From Oscillospiraceae bacterium (GTDB lineage: Bacteria; Bacillota; Clostridia; Oscillospirales; Ruminococcaceae), in assembly GCA_900752435.1 (NCBI GenBank), contig CAADVD010000010.1:68420-132419 (forward strand): 64,000 nucleotides of DNA. Direction: 5' to 3'. The position numbers and the translations under genes were made by a program. This document shows, piece by piece, positions 33,819 through 42,860 of this stretch. How positions within the stretch are numbered: position 1 is the first letter of the stretch; each line of letters starts with the position of its first letter. The notes below the pieces were generated by a model. It was not told where the DNA came from. It saw only the letters and a program-made list of their open reading frames with translations, and ran no database searches.

Positions 33819-34880
33819 TTAATTCGTCCGCTTCATGGCATAATCAATCAGGCGGTCAAGCAATTCTGTAATCGGAATGCCGGTTTTCTCCCACATTTTC
33901 GGGTACATGCTGATGTTTGTAAAGCCCGGCAGGGTATTGATTTCATTTAAAATAACTTCATTTTTATCCGTTACGAAGAAGTCCACACGGGACAAGCCGG
34001 CACAGCCGATGGCTTTGTAAGCATGAACGGCTGTTTCACGAAGCAAAGCTATGGTATCCTCGGGAATGCGTGCCGGAATGTGAAGCTTCGATTCGGCATT
34101 CTCGTACTTGGCTTCAAAATCGTAAAATTCATTGGCCGGTTCGATTTCACCCGGCAAGGAGGCTTTTGCGTCCTCGTTGCCCAGCACCGCGCATTCAATT
34201 TCGCGCCCCATCACGGTTTCTTCCACGATGGCTTTGTAGTCGTTGTCAAACGCCAGCTTCAAGCCGTCCATCAGTTCGCCGCGGTCATGCGCCTTGGATA
34301 CACCGATGGACGAGCCTGCATTGGCCGGTTTGATGAACATCGGATAACCGCCAAGCGTTTCTTCCAGCCGCGTCGCCGCACTGTCCAAATCCTCCCAGCT
34401 CCGAACCGCCGCCCATTTGGCCATGCGCACGCCGGCGCTGCCCAAAATGATGTGCGTCATTTCTTTGTCCATGCAGTTGGCGGACGAAATCGCATCGCAT
34501 CCCACAAACGGAATCCCCGCCAGCTGGAACAATCCCTGAATCGTGCCGTCCTCACCGTTTTTGCCATGCAGCACCGGAACGACGCAGTCAATGGGAAGCA
34601 CCTGATAACCGCCCTTGTCATCCAACAGCAGCAAACCTTTATGTACACGGCTCGGACTGATCACGCAATCCTGCACCGGACCCTGCTCCCATTCGCCGGT
34701 TTTGATTTTTTCCACATCCCCGGTGTAGCGCAAAAAGCGCCCCGTCTTGGTAATTCCAATCAATTCCAGTTCATAGCGTTCTTTGTTTAAATATTGAATG
34801 ACAGTCGTTGCGGACAGCAGGGAAATGCTGTGCTCTGAGGAAACGCCGCCAAATAAAATAGCAAGCTTCAATTTACTCAT
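33819..34880 (-). CDS. ddl: D-alanine--D-alanine ligase
   Basis: This 353-residue ATP-grasp ligase joins two D-alanines for the peptidoglycan stem. ILFGGVSSEHSISLLSA opens the N-terminal domain, GKNGEDGTIQGL and KPANAGSSIGVSK contact ATP and substrate, and NEINTLPGFTNISMYPKM holds metal ligands. The start MSKLKLA has AGAGG upstream. It is the first gene of a ddl-murI-DUF1934-argS run. Confidence 0.97.
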   Translation of the reverse strand: MSKLKLAILFGGVSSEHSISLLSATTVIQYLNKERYELELIGITKTGRFLRYTGDVEKIKTGEWEQGPVQDCVISPSRVHKGLLLLDDKGGYQVLPIDCVVPVLHGKNGEDGTIQGLFQLAGIPFVGCDAISSANCMDKEMTHIILGSAGVRMAKWAAVRSWEDLDSAATRLEETLGGYPMFIKPANAGSSIGVSKAHDRGELMDGLKLAFDNDYKAIVEETVMGREIECAVLGNEDAKASLPGEIEPANEFYDFEAKYENAESKLHIPARIPEDTIALLRETAVHAYKAIGCAGLSRVDFFVTDKNEVILNEINTLPGFTNISMYPKMWEKTGIPITELLDRLIDYAMKRTN

Positions 34881-34975
34881 AGAAAAAGCCTCTTTTCTGA
34901 TTTGTCCTTTCCGCTTGATTTCCAAATGCGGAGGACGTGATACCGCAAGCGATACCTATACGCATATCAATCTAT

Positions 34976-35004
34976 ATGATAACACAAGACCCACACAGTT
35001 GCAA
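34976..35004 (-). promoter_or_regulatory. Sigma-A promoter of ddl
   Basis: On the minus strand, TTGCAA (34999-35004) and TATCAT (34976-34981) are 17 bp apart. Confidence 0.65.
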
Positions 35005-35135
35005 GGCGAAATCCCTTTCCTTATATTCATTTTGTCAGGACGGCTAAGTTTTGGTTTTGATTCCTCTCTTTGCTTGTGAAATCTTTCGTTTCGATTTCTC
35101 CTCCCTTCCAAATGTTAGCTGCAACAAACTTCCTC

Positions 35136-35163
35136 TTGACGAACCGCACATCCATGCTATACT
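35136..35163 (+). promoter_or_regulatory. Distal promoter of pflB
   Basis: TTGACG (35136-35141) and TATACT (35158-35163) are 16 bp apart. It would give a leader of about 240 nt holding a small hairpin, ACATCG / CGATGT, near 35200. Confidence 0.65.
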
Positions 35164-35274
35164 AAAGGTTGAGCTTAAAAGACTGAGCTTGTGAACATCG
35201 TCGCCCGATGTGGATACAGGACATTTTTAACAAAATTATGAACGCTTCTGTTTTATTTCTTAGAAGCTGCGTAT

Positions 35275-35304
35275 TTGACAACATATAGGGCAACCTGATA
35301 CAAT
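35275..35304 (+). promoter_or_regulatory. Proximal promoter of pflB
   Basis: TTGACA (35275-35280) and TACAAT (35299-35304) are 18 bp apart, about 100 bp before the start codon. I find no complete Rex or ZTP riboswitch motif in the leader. Confidence 0.65.
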
Positions 35305-35407
35305 ATCAGTACCAAATGTGGTATTGGCGACGAATTCACCAGTCCATCATTTTGCCGGCTTTCGCTTTTGCATCCGGCACATTGCTTGTTAGGAGGATTT
35401 ATTTTTC

Positions 35408-37621
35408 ATGGAATTTAAACAAGGCAAGTGGAACCAGGAAATCAACACCCGCGATTTCATCGTTAAAAACTACACCCCCTATGACGGTGACGAATCGTTC
35501 TTGGTCGGACCGACCGAAAACACGCTGAAGCTGTGGAACCGCGTCTGTGATCTGATGAAAGTGGAACGCGAGCGCAATGGCGTTTATGACATTTCCACCG
35601 ACATCATTTCCACCATTTCCGCACACGATGCAGGCTATATCGATAAAGACCTCGAAACCATCGTGGGCTTGCAGACCGATGAACCACTCAAGCGCGCCAT
35701 CATGCCGTTTGGCGGTTACCGTATGGTAAAAAATTCTTTAGCCGCTTATGGTAAAGAGGAAGATCCGGACGTAGCGAACGTATTCAAATACCGCAAAACA
35801 CACAACGACGGCGTATTTGACGCCTACACCGATGAAATGAAGCTGGCACGTCACACCGGCGTTATCACCGGTTTGCCGGATGCTTACGGCCGCGGCCGCA
35901 TCATCGGCGACTACCGCCGTGTTCCGCTGTACGGTGTGGATTACCTCATTGAACAAAAAGAACAGGCCAAACGCGAATTGATCCTCGACATCATGAACAG
36001 CCCAACCATTCGTCTGCGCGAAGAAATTTCCGAACAGATTAAAGCGCTGAAAGAGCTCAAAGTAATGGCGGAAAAATACGGCTATGATATCTCTAAACCG
36101 GCAACCGATACCAAAGAAGCCATCCAATGGCTGTACTTTGCCTACCTCGGCGCAGTCAAAGAACAAAACGGCGCAGCCATGAGCCTCGGCCGTACCTCCA
36201 CCTTCCTCGATATCTATGCGGAACGCGACCTGAAAGAAGGCCGTTATACCGAAGAACAGATTCAGGAATTTGTGGATCACTTCATCATGAAACTGCGCAT
36301 GGTTCGCTTCCTGCGTACACCGGCTTACGATGAGCTGTTCTCCGGCGACCCGACTTGGGTAACCGAATCCATCGGCGGTATGTGCATCGACGGCCGTCAC
36401 ATGGTCACCAAAATGTCCTACCGTTATCTGCACACACTGGTCAACTTGGGTCCGGCTCCGGAACCGAACATGACCGTGCTTTGGAACACCCGTCTGCCGG
36501 AAAACTTCAAACGCTTCTGTGCCGACATTTCCGTCAAAACCTCTTCCATCCAGTACGAATCCGATGAAATCATGCTGCCGAAATTCGGCGACGATTACGG
36601 CATTGCCTGCTGCGTTTCCCCGATGAAAATCGGTAAACAAATGCAGTTCTTCGGCGCTCGCTGCAACCTCGCAAAAGCGCTTCTGTACGCGCTCAACTGC
36701 GGTAAAGACGAACGTTACGGCATGCAGGTCGGTCCGCACATCGCGCCGATCAAAGAGGGCTACCTCGAATACGGCGAAGTGGTTGGCCGCTTCGACATGA
36801 TGTGTGAATGGCTGTCGAAGCTGTACATCAACACCTTAAATATTATTCATTACATGCACGATAAATACTGCTATGAAAAATTGCAGATGGCACTGCATGA
36901 CGAAAAAGTTTACCGCACCTCTGCTGGCGGTATCGCCGGTCTTTCCGTTGTCGTGGACTCCCTGTCCGCAATCAAGTACGCGAAAGTACTGCCAATCCGC
37001 AACGAACAAGGCCTCATCACCGACTTTAAAATTGAAGGCGATTATCCGAAATTTGGAAACAACGATCCGCGTGTTGACCAAATCGCCGTGGAAGTGGTTA
37101 AGGGCTTCATGAAAAAGCTGTCCCGTCATACAACTTATCGCAATTCCACTCCGACCATGTCCGTTTTGACCATCACCTCCAACGTGGTATACGGCAAAAA
37201 GACCGGTACAACGCCGGACGGTCGTCAGGCTGGCGAACCGTTTGCACCCGGTGCAAACCCGATGCATGGACGCGATGTCAGCGGTTGTGTGGCATCCTTG
37301 AAATCCGTAGCGAAGATTCCGTTTGAATATGCGCAGGATGGTATTTCCAATACCTTCTCCATCATCCCGTCTGCTTTGGGTAAAACCGAACAGGAACAGG
37401 TGGATAACCTTGTGACACTGATGGATGGTTACTTCGCAGACAACGGTTACCATCTGAACGTCAACGTGCTCAAACGTGAAGTATTGTTGGATGCGATGGA
37501 TCATCCGGAACTGTATCCGCAGCTGACCATTCGTGTTTCCGGTTATGCGGTGAACTTCATCAAGCTGACCCGTGAGCAGCAGCTCGACGTCATCAACCGT
37601 ACATTCCACGAACGCTTCTAA
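35408..37621 (+). CDS. pflB: Formate acetyltransferase (pyruvate formate-lyase)
   Basis: This 737-residue glycyl radical enzyme splits pyruvate with CoA into acetyl-CoA and formate, the central anaerobic step of mixed-acid fermentation. The active-site pair Cys401-Cys402 lies in YGIACCVSPM, and the radical Gly712 in RVSGYAVN. Length matches the family. AGGAGG precedes the ATG, and codon use looks biased as in highly expressed genes. The activase gene follows after a terminator. Confidence 0.98.
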   Translation: MEFKQGKWNQEINTRDFIVKNYTPYDGDESFLVGPTENTLKLWNRVCDLMKVERERNGVYDISTDIISTISAHDAGYIDKDLETIVGLQTDEPLKRAIMPFGGYRMVKNSLAAYGKEEDPDVANVFKYRKTHNDGVFDAYTDEMKLARHTGVITGLPDAYGRGRIIGDYRRVPLYGVDYLIEQKEQAKRELILDIMNSPTIRLREEISEQIKALKELKVMAEKYGYDISKPATDTKEAIQWLYFAYLGAVKEQNGAAMSLGRTSTFLDIYAERDLKEGRYTEEQIQEFVDHFIMKLRMVRFLRTPAYDELFSGDPTWVTESIGGMCIDGRHMVTKMSYRYLHTLVNLGPAPEPNMTVLWNTRLPENFKRFCADISVKTSSIQYESDEIMLPKFGDDYGIACCVSPMKIGKQMQFFGARCNLAKALLYALNCGKDERYGMQVGPHIAPIKEGYLEYGEVVGRFDMMCEWLSKLYINTLNIIHYMHDKYCYEKLQMALHDEKVYRTSAGGIAGLSVVVDSLSAIKYAKVLPIRNEQGLITDFKIEGDYPKFGNNDPRVDQIAVEVVKGFMKKLSRHTTYRNSTPTMSVLTITSNVVYGKKTGTTPDGRQAGEPFAPGANPMHGRDVSGCVASLKSVAKIPFEYAQDGISNTFSIIPSALGKTEQEQVDNLVTLMDGYFADNGYHLNVNVLKREVLLDAMDHPELYPQLTIRVSGYAVNFIKLTREQQLDVINRTFHERF

Positions 37622-37641
37622 TCCAAACACAAATCAACATA

Positions 37642-37674
37642 GAAAAGGGCGTATCAGGCGCCCTTTTCTTTTGT
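37642..37674 (+). terminator. Intergenic terminator between pflB and pflA
   Basis: The stem GAAAAGGGCG / CGCCCTTTTC (37642-37651 with 37659-37668) is followed by a T-rich run. Read-through would give less pflA than pflB. Confidence 0.88.
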
Positions 37675-37704
37675 TTTTCTGATTCTATATCTCCGGAGGT
37701 TCCT

Positions 37705-38439
37705 ATGTCTGATCTTCGTTCTGTATCCGGCCGTATTCATTCCATTGAAAGCTTTGGCGCCGTTGACGGCCCCGGCGTCCGCTTCATCGTCTTTTTTCAA
37801 GGCTGTCCGCTTCGCTGTCTGTTCTGCCACAACCCCGATTCCTGGAGCTTTACCGAAGGAAAAGAAACCACTGCCGGTGCGATGATTGACCAGATTGTCG
37901 ATTACCGTTCGTTTATTCAAAAGGGAGGCGTGACCCTCTCCGGCGGCGAACCGCTTGCCCAGCCGGCATTTTGTCAGGCATTGCTGGCTCTCTGCAAAGC
38001 CGAGGGACTGCACACCGCTGTGGACACTTCCGGCGGCGTTCCGCTCGCCACCGCCAAACCAGCCATTGACGAAGCGGATATGCTGTTGCTGGACATCAAG
38101 GATTTCAACCCAGATGACTGCAAAACGCTCACCGGCAAAACCAACGAAAATGCCCTCGCCATTCTGAACTACTGCGAAGAAAACGGAAAGCCGATTTGGA
38201 TTCGACATGTCTGCGTACCCGGCTATACGCTCGTTCCAGAAAAGCTGAAACGGTTGGCGGAATATTTGTCGCACTACACCTGTGTGCAAAAGGTCGAATT
38301 GATTCCGTTCCATCAAATGGGCATGTACAAGTGGGATTTTGTGGACGCAGAATACCAACTGAAGGATACGCCCGTTCCGACCGAAGCGGAGATGGAGGTT
38401 GCCCGGGAAATTTTTAGAAAGCACGGGTTGAAATTATAA
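37705..38439 (+). CDS. pflA: Pyruvate formate-lyase activating enzyme
   Basis: This 244-residue radical SAM enzyme installs the glycyl radical on PflB. The cluster ligands are Cys34, Cys38 and Cys41 in GCPLRCLFCHNPD, and the SAM-binding segment TLSGGEPLAQP is present. CGGAGG precedes the ATG. It is 83 bp downstream of pflB behind a terminator hairpin. Confidence 0.97.
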   Translation: MSDLRSVSGRIHSIESFGAVDGPGVRFIVFFQGCPLRCLFCHNPDSWSFTEGKETTAGAMIDQIVDYRSFIQKGGVTLSGGEPLAQPAFCQALLALCKAEGLHTAVDTSGGVPLATAKPAIDEADMLLLDIKDFNPDDCKTLTGKTNENALAILNYCEENGKPIWIRHVCVPGYTLVPEKLKRLAEYLSHYTCVQKVELIPFHQMGMYKWDFVDAEYQLKDTPVPTEAEMEVAREIFRKHGLKL

Positions 38440-38552
38440 GAGATTTTGGGTTGAATTTGTAGAATGACTGTGATAAACTGAATAAAAGAGGATTTCTCCC
38501 AATTTTTGTTTCATTCAAATAAGTCTTGTTCTGCATGCAAGGAGATGTTCCG

Positions 38553-38960
38553 ATGAAAAGCAATCGTGCTCACAAATACATTGGCCTGCTGCTGTTGCTT
38601 GTCGTTATTTTTGCCGCTGTCTGTTTCTTTGCAAACCCCGCGATTGCTTATGGCGATTGCGTCTATACCATCTCAGACAGCAATCCGAATGGGGTTTACG
38701 ATATGGGCACCAATATTTATGGAATGCCTGTATTCAAGCATCCGGACAAGGCCTTTGAACAAGCTTTGCAGGACGATGCGGATGGCCTTGAAGCCTTGCA
38801 CGAAGCGTATGACTTGTCCCCCATTTCCGAAGATACATGGGCATCCTATGGCGCGGTCGGTATGGAATTTCCCACTGACGATGAGAAAATCAAAGCACAG
38901 GCCGTGCATTTTGCACAATTCTGTGACATTTACGAAAATTCCTTCCAATATGGTTTCTGA
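38553..38960 (+). CDS. Small exported or membrane-anchored protein, unknown
   Basis: This is a 135-residue protein with an N-terminal hydrophobic segment (about 8-30) after a basic start (MKSNRAHKY), so it is probably membrane-anchored or secreted. The rest is acidic and soluble, with DTWASYGAVGMEFPTDDEK. I do not recognise a family. AAGGAG precedes the chosen ATG. A strong bidirectional terminator follows. Confidence 0.7.
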   Translation: MKSNRAHKYIGLLLLLVVIFAAVCFFANPAIAYGDCVYTISDSNPNGVYDMGTNIYGMPVFKHPDKAFEQALQDDADGLEALHEAYDLSPISEDTWASYGAVGMEFPTDDEKIKAQAVHFAQFCDIYENSFQYGF

Positions 38961-38964
38961 ACAT

Positions 38965-39009
38965 AATAAGATTCCCCTCCGCTTAACAGCAGAGGGGAAT
39001 CTTATTTTT
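38965..39009. terminator. Bidirectional terminator
   Basis: The arms AATAAGATTCCCCTC (38965-38979) and GAGGGGAATCTTATT (38992-39006) are followed by T residues; it lies between convergent genes. Confidence 0.9.
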
Positions 39010-39015
39010 ATCGGT

Positions 39016-40869
39016 CTATTGATCGCTTTGACGCTTCCGCAGCAGCACCGCACCCAGTGCGCCCGCCGCCGTCATCGGCACAATCAGCATCCAGCCATTT
39101 GAGGCATCGCCGGTTTTAGGCGTGCCTGCACTGCCTGTCGAAGTGGTACTGGAGGTACTACTGCTCACATCGGACGTTTCGCCGGAAGAGCTTTCCGGAC
39201 TGCCGTCGCTGGCACTGGAAGACGCATCCGAAGAGGCCGGTTCACTGCTCGGGTCATCCGCCGATACCGCCACCAAATTCGGTGTATTGGCCGCTTGACT
39301 CAGCACATCTTCGCCCAACTGTACAAAGTCAATGATCGCCTCTTCGCAAGCGCTGTATTCATACAGCTCCGGCGCATTGGCCAAAGCCGGATAATCGCTT
39401 GAGGTTGCAACGTAATTGTTGGTAACCACGGTATACAGCTTCTCCAAATCCAGCGCTTCGCCGCCAACCATAACCGACTGCACGCGTTCGCCCTGCGCCT
39501 TGTTCACATCGTACTCAACTTGAATGCCGCCAAACTGCAAGTAACTGCCGCTGTTGTCCGGCCAAGTATACTGATAGGGATCTTCGCCCGCTTCAATCGC
39601 CGCTAACTGTTCGTCGTATACCACTTTGTTCTGCACGCCGATTTCAATGGACGTTTCCAACACATCCAGCAAATCCTGTCCGCTGATTTGCTTGGTAACC
39701 ATGTAGTTGCCAAACGGTGAAACGCTGACGACGTCGCCATAGGTCACATCACCCTGCGGCAATCCAGCGCGAATACCGCCCGCATTCTCGATGGCAATGT
39801 CTGCGCCGGTCTCCTGCAAATACGAAGCCGTCACCACACGTCCAATCGGCAGTTCATCACAGCGAACCGTCTCCCATGTGTAGTCCAACGCTTCCGCGCT
39901 GGTGCCAATCACTTGGTCGAGCACCTCGTTTTGCCGCGCTTGAATCACCGCTATCTGCGTGCTCATCTCCGCATCCGCCGTCAGCGCGCCAGCGTTCACC
40001 GCCGCTGTCACGTCCGAAGTGCTGAGGAAATTCTCCTCCACCGCAGTTACATCCTGTGCTGTTTTATCGTAAGTCAGCGTCACCATACCAATGTTGTTCA
40101 TATAGTATCCGGCTTCCACCACCGCGACTTCTTCGCCGTCCGCATCGGGATAGCGCGCATCGTACACCTGATGCTCATGGCCGGCAATCACCAAATCAAT
40201 GCCGCTTGTCTTTGCCACAAAGCCGCCGCAGTCCGTTCGATGGGTCAGCGCAATCACCACATCGCAGTTTTCTTCTTCCCGCAGTTGAGCGGCCATCTCA
40301 TTCGCGCAGGCCACATCATCCGCAAACGTCAGTCCCGCTACGTTCTCCGGTGCGGTGGAATTGGAGATAGACGGATCAAACACCCCGAATACGCCGACCT
40401 TCACACCATCCACTTCTTGAACAATAAACGGCGTATCGAAATACGCTTCGCCATTGCTGTCCAGCACATTGGCCGCCAAAACCGGCGCCGTGTGCAGCTC
40501 GTCCAGCTCTTTGAGCCGTTCCTTGCCGTAATTCCAATCGTGATTGCCCGGCGTCATGGCGTCGTAGCCGATGCTGTCCATCAGCTCCGCAATACTCTCG
40601 CCCTCCTCAATGGTGGCGAATACCTGTCCGTGGAATGTGTCTCCAGCATCCAGAATCAAATCCGGATTCTCTTCCCGAATGATGGACTGAAGCATCTCCA
40701 TCCCCACACAGGAGTCGGCTTGATACTGCGCATAGCCATGCATATCGTTGGTATGTACAATGTCAATGCTGACCGTGTTGTCCGTTTCCTGCGCACACAC
40801 CGGCAAAGCCGTCCACGCAGAAAACAGCAGACTGCCGACCGTCAACAGGGAAATAAGCTGTTTTTTCAT
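39016..40869 (-). CDS. Secreted 5'-nucleotidase / metallophosphatase, cell-wall anchored
   Basis: This is a 617-residue exported enzyme. It has a signal peptide (about 1-26, ending PVCAQ), a calcineurin-like phosphatase domain (HTNDMHGY, ILDAGDTFHGQ, TPGNHDWNYG, GHEHQVYD) and a 5-nucleotidase C-terminal domain (IENAGGIRAG, SPFGNYMV). A Ser/Thr-rich linker follows, then a sorting signal: TPKTGD at about 583, a hydrophobic helix and a basic tail. It should release phosphate from nucleotides at the cell surface. No sortase is encoded in the window. Confidence 0.92.
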   Translation of the reverse strand: MKKQLISLLTVGSLLFSAWTALPVCAQETDNTVSIDIVHTNDMHGYAQYQADSCVGMEMLQSIIREENPDLILDAGDTFHGQVFATIEEGESIAELMDSIGYDAMTPGNHDWNYGKERLKELDELHTAPVLAANVLDSNGEAYFDTPFIVQEVDGVKVGVFGVFDPSISNSTAPENVAGLTFADDVACANEMAAQLREEENCDVVIALTHRTDCGGFVAKTSGIDLVIAGHEHQVYDARYPDADGEEVAVVEAGYYMNNIGMVTLTYDKTAQDVTAVEENFLSTSDVTAAVNAGALTADAEMSTQIAVIQARQNEVLDQVIGTSAEALDYTWETVRCDELPIGRVVTASYLQETGADIAIENAGGIRAGLPQGDVTYGDVVSVSPFGNYMVTKQISGQDLLDVLETSIEIGVQNKVVYDEQLAAIEAGEDPYQYTWPDNSGSYLQFGGIQVEYDVNKAQGERVQSVMVGGEALDLEKLYTVVTNNYVATSSDYPALANAPELYEYSACEEAIIDFVQLGEDVLSQAANTPNLVAVSADDPSSEPASSDASSSASDGSPESSSGETSDVSSSTSSTTSTGSAGTPKTGDASNGWMLIVPMTAAGALGAVLLRKRQSDQ

Positions 40870-40910
40870 TCTTTCCTCTCCTTTAAATCACAAGCTTTTC
40901 AATTAAGTTT

Positions 40911-40939
40911 AGTATAAAAATTTTTCTCCAAAAAGGCAA
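40911..40939 (-). promoter_or_regulatory. Promoter of the 5'-nucleotidase gene
   Basis: On the minus strand, TTGCCT (40934-40939) and TATACT (40911-40916) are 17 bp apart. Confidence 0.7.
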
Positions 40940-41036
40940 GCGTTTTTACGTAAATCGCTCGATTTTTTACATGAACATTCCGCCATTCCGGTATGCGTCT
41001 ATTTTTGAACTTTTTCCAATATTTGAGCGAATCCAA

Positions 41037-41065
41037 TTGCATTTTTTCGCCTATCCCGCTATAAT
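41037..41065 (+). promoter_or_regulatory. Promoter of the rhomboid-like gene
   Basis: TTGCAT (41037-41042) and TATAAT (41060-41065) are 17 bp apart. Confidence 0.8.
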
Positions 41066-41107
41066 AAAGACGATACACACTTCCATCCCAACAGAAAGGA
41101 CAACCCC

Positions 41108-41761
41108 ATGAAAGGACTTTACCAACTGGAACGCAAATTTGGCCGTTTTGCCATCCCCAATTTGATGATGGCCATTGTGGTCGGCATGTTTGGCGTTTTT
41201 CTGGTCGATTTATTTTTCCCGCAATTTCAGCTCAGCTCTTGGATCTCGCTCGACCGCGCGCTGATTCTGCAAGGGCAGGTTTGGCGGCTCATCACATTTA
41301 TTTTCCTGCCGCCCTCCACCAGCATCGTCTGGATTTTGTTCAGCCTGTATTTTTACTACCTCATTGGTTCCGCGCTGGAACAGCAATGGGGCGCATTTCG
41401 CTTCAATCTCTACTACCTGATTGGTATGCTCGGCACCATCATCGGCGCTATGATTACCGGCTATGCCGTCAACACTTACTTGAATTTATCACTGTTTTTC
41501 GCATTTGCCGTGCTGTTTCCGGATTTTCAGGTCATGCTGTTTTTCGTTCTGCCGGTAAAAATCAAATACTTGGCCTTTGCGGACGCACTGCTGTTCCTGA
41601 TTGCGTTTATCTCCGGCGGTCTGAGCACCAAAGTGGCCATTTTGTTTTCCCTGCTTAACTTTTTCCTCTTCTTTGGCGGTGACTTCTTCCAAAACCTCAA
41701 GCAAAACCGCGAATACCGAAAAAATCAGAAAAATTTCCGCGATTATTACAACCGGCGGTAA
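41108..41761 (+). CDS. Rhomboid-like membrane protein, probably without protease activity
   Basis: This is a 217-residue protein with six or so membrane helices and a rhomboid-like L1 signature (LEQQWGAFRFNLYYLIGMLG). The catalytic GxSG serine and the partner histidine are not visible, so it looks like a pseudo-protease of the rhomboid/derlin fold. The C-terminus is basic (QNREYRKNQKNFRDYYNRR). It has its own promoter and a perfect palindromic terminator. Confidence 0.75.
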   Translation: MKGLYQLERKFGRFAIPNLMMAIVVGMFGVFLVDLFFPQFQLSSWISLDRALILQGQVWRLITFIFLPPSTSIVWILFSLYFYYLIGSALEQQWGAFRFNLYYLIGMLGTIIGAMITGYAVNTYLNLSLFFAFAVLFPDFQVMLFFVLPVKIKYLAFADALLFLIAFISGGLSTKVAILFSLLNFFLFFGGDFFQNLKQNREYRKNQKNFRDYYNRR

Positions 41762-41777
41762 TTGAACGCGTTCCAAC

Positions 41778-41815
41778 AACAAATCCGCGGCATCAGCTGA
41801 TGCCGCGGATTTGTT
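41778..41815. terminator. 38-bp perfect palindrome, bidirectional terminator
   Basis: The 19-base halves meet at 41796/41797 with no loop bases in between. It lies between convergent genes and overlaps the stop codon of the minus-strand gene. Confidence 0.8.
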
Positions 41816-42257
41816 ATGGTTCATCTTGTTCAATTTTTTTCTTGTACTCCTCCACGGAAGCCGTATACTGCCGTTTTGCCGACCGATGCCACAGCCATCC
41901 CAACGGCGAAAATACCGCCGCAAAAAGAAGGAACACACCACTGCACCACAGGATTTCTTCCCAGCCAAATGCTTCAAAAGGGCCGTACTGATACAAAAAC
42001 CCCAGCGTAGCCAGCAAATAAAGCGGCAAAAAGAGCCAGCATTTGGCCAAAAAAGAAAGCTTGAGCATCCATTTTCGCTTATCCAGCCGTATGCGCACCA
42101 TCGTAATCAACCCCAGTATGCAAGTCAACCCAAACATACCGACAATCTGCATCCCATCCACCGCGCCGCCATTCCAGCAGGAGCTGATTGCCGCCACCAA
42201 CACAAATCCGGTAAAAAAACGGGTTACAAAATTAAAAAACATCTTTTTGCTATCCAT
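41814..42257 (-). CDS. DUF3021 family membrane protein
   Basis: This is a 147-residue protein with four transmembrane helices (about 10-30, 38-55, 68-90, 100-122) and a charged tail, matching DUF3021. Such proteins are nearly always encoded just after a LytTR-type DNA-binding protein, as here with a 12-bp gap, and are thought to restrain it. That role is inferred from context. The stop codon lies inside the terminator palindrome. Confidence 0.82.
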   Translation of the reverse strand: MDSKKMFFNFVTRFFTGFVLVAAISSCWNGGAVDGMQIVGMFGLTCILGLITMVRIRLDKRKWMLKLSFLAKCWLFLPLYLLATLGFLYQYGPFEAFGWEEILWCSGVFLLFAAVFSPLGWLWHRSAKRQYTASVEEYKKKIEQDEP

Positions 42258-42269
42258 CGTTATGCCTCC

Positions 42270-42713
42270 CTATTTGATTCCAAGCTTCGTTTTAAACTCC
42301 CGTACATACTGTCGGGACACCAACAGTCTCTCTCCATTTTCCAGCACAATTTTCAGCCGCCTTCCTCCCTCCGGCTCTATGCTCTGCACCTTGGTAATGT
42401 TCACAAGCATCGACTTGGAAATGCGGAAAAAATGAGTCTGCATCAACCGTTCCTCCAGCTGATACAACCGCGCATCACACTCGTATACCTGCTCCGCCTG
42501 ATAAATAAAGGTACGTTTGTCTACGGATTCGACATAGAAAATATCCTGTTGAGCCAGCAACACCGTCTGTTTTCGCTCCTTGTGCGCCGGAATTTTCTTC
42601 TCGCCGCGCGTTAAAAATTCCAGAATGCCCATCACCTTTTCATCGCGCTGACGGCACAGAATATGCACCTCCATTTCCGTGCACTGCTCCGACTCCTGCA
42701 CATGGACTTTCAT
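42270..42713 (-). CDS. LytTR family DNA-binding regulator
   Basis: This is a 147-residue regulator without a receiver domain. The LytTR domain covers about 48-145 (IFYVESVDKRTFIY, MQTHFFRISKSMLVNI, LLVSRQYVREFK). The N-terminal 45 residues are short and charged. With the downstream DUF3021 gene it forms the standard membrane-controlled LytTR pair. AGGAGG precedes the ATG. Confidence 0.9.
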   Translation of the reverse strand: MKVHVQESEQCTEMEVHILCRQRDEKVMGILEFLTRGEKKIPAHKERKQTVLLAQQDIFYVESVDKRTFIYQAEQVYECDARLYQLEERLMQTHFFRISKSMLVNITKVQSIEPEGGRRLKIVLENGERLLVSRQYVREFKTKLGIK

Positions 42714-42742
42714 CTTGGCATCCCTCCTTTGGCTTTTCCTTC

Positions 42743-42771
42743 AGCATAGCGCAGATTTGTGTTTTTGACAA
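42743..42771 (-). promoter_or_regulatory. Promoter of the LytTR gene
   Basis: On the minus strand, TTGTCA (42766-42771) and TATGCT (42743-42748) are 17 bp apart. Confidence 0.65.
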
Positions 42772-42814
42772 TACGTTGCTTCCCAAGCTGTCCAAATTTC
42801 CGCCCAACCGGTAC

Positions 42815-42854
42815 AAAAAGGCCTTTTGCCGTTCAAACCGCAAAAGGCCTTTTT
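42815..42854. terminator. Terminator of the AEC transporter gene
   Basis: The 15-bp perfect arms 42815-42829 and 42840-42854 have T runs on both sides. Confidence 0.88.
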
Positions 42855-42860
42855 CCTATT

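Noticed and set aside
35164..35407. ZTP (pfl motif) riboswitch or Rex operator in the pflB leader
   Set aside because: The conserved ZTP core and a full Rex inverted repeat are absent; only a TTAACAA half site is seen near 35228.
35738..36739. 333-codon minus-strand frame opposite pflB
   Set aside because: Antisense shadow of a highly codon-biased gene.
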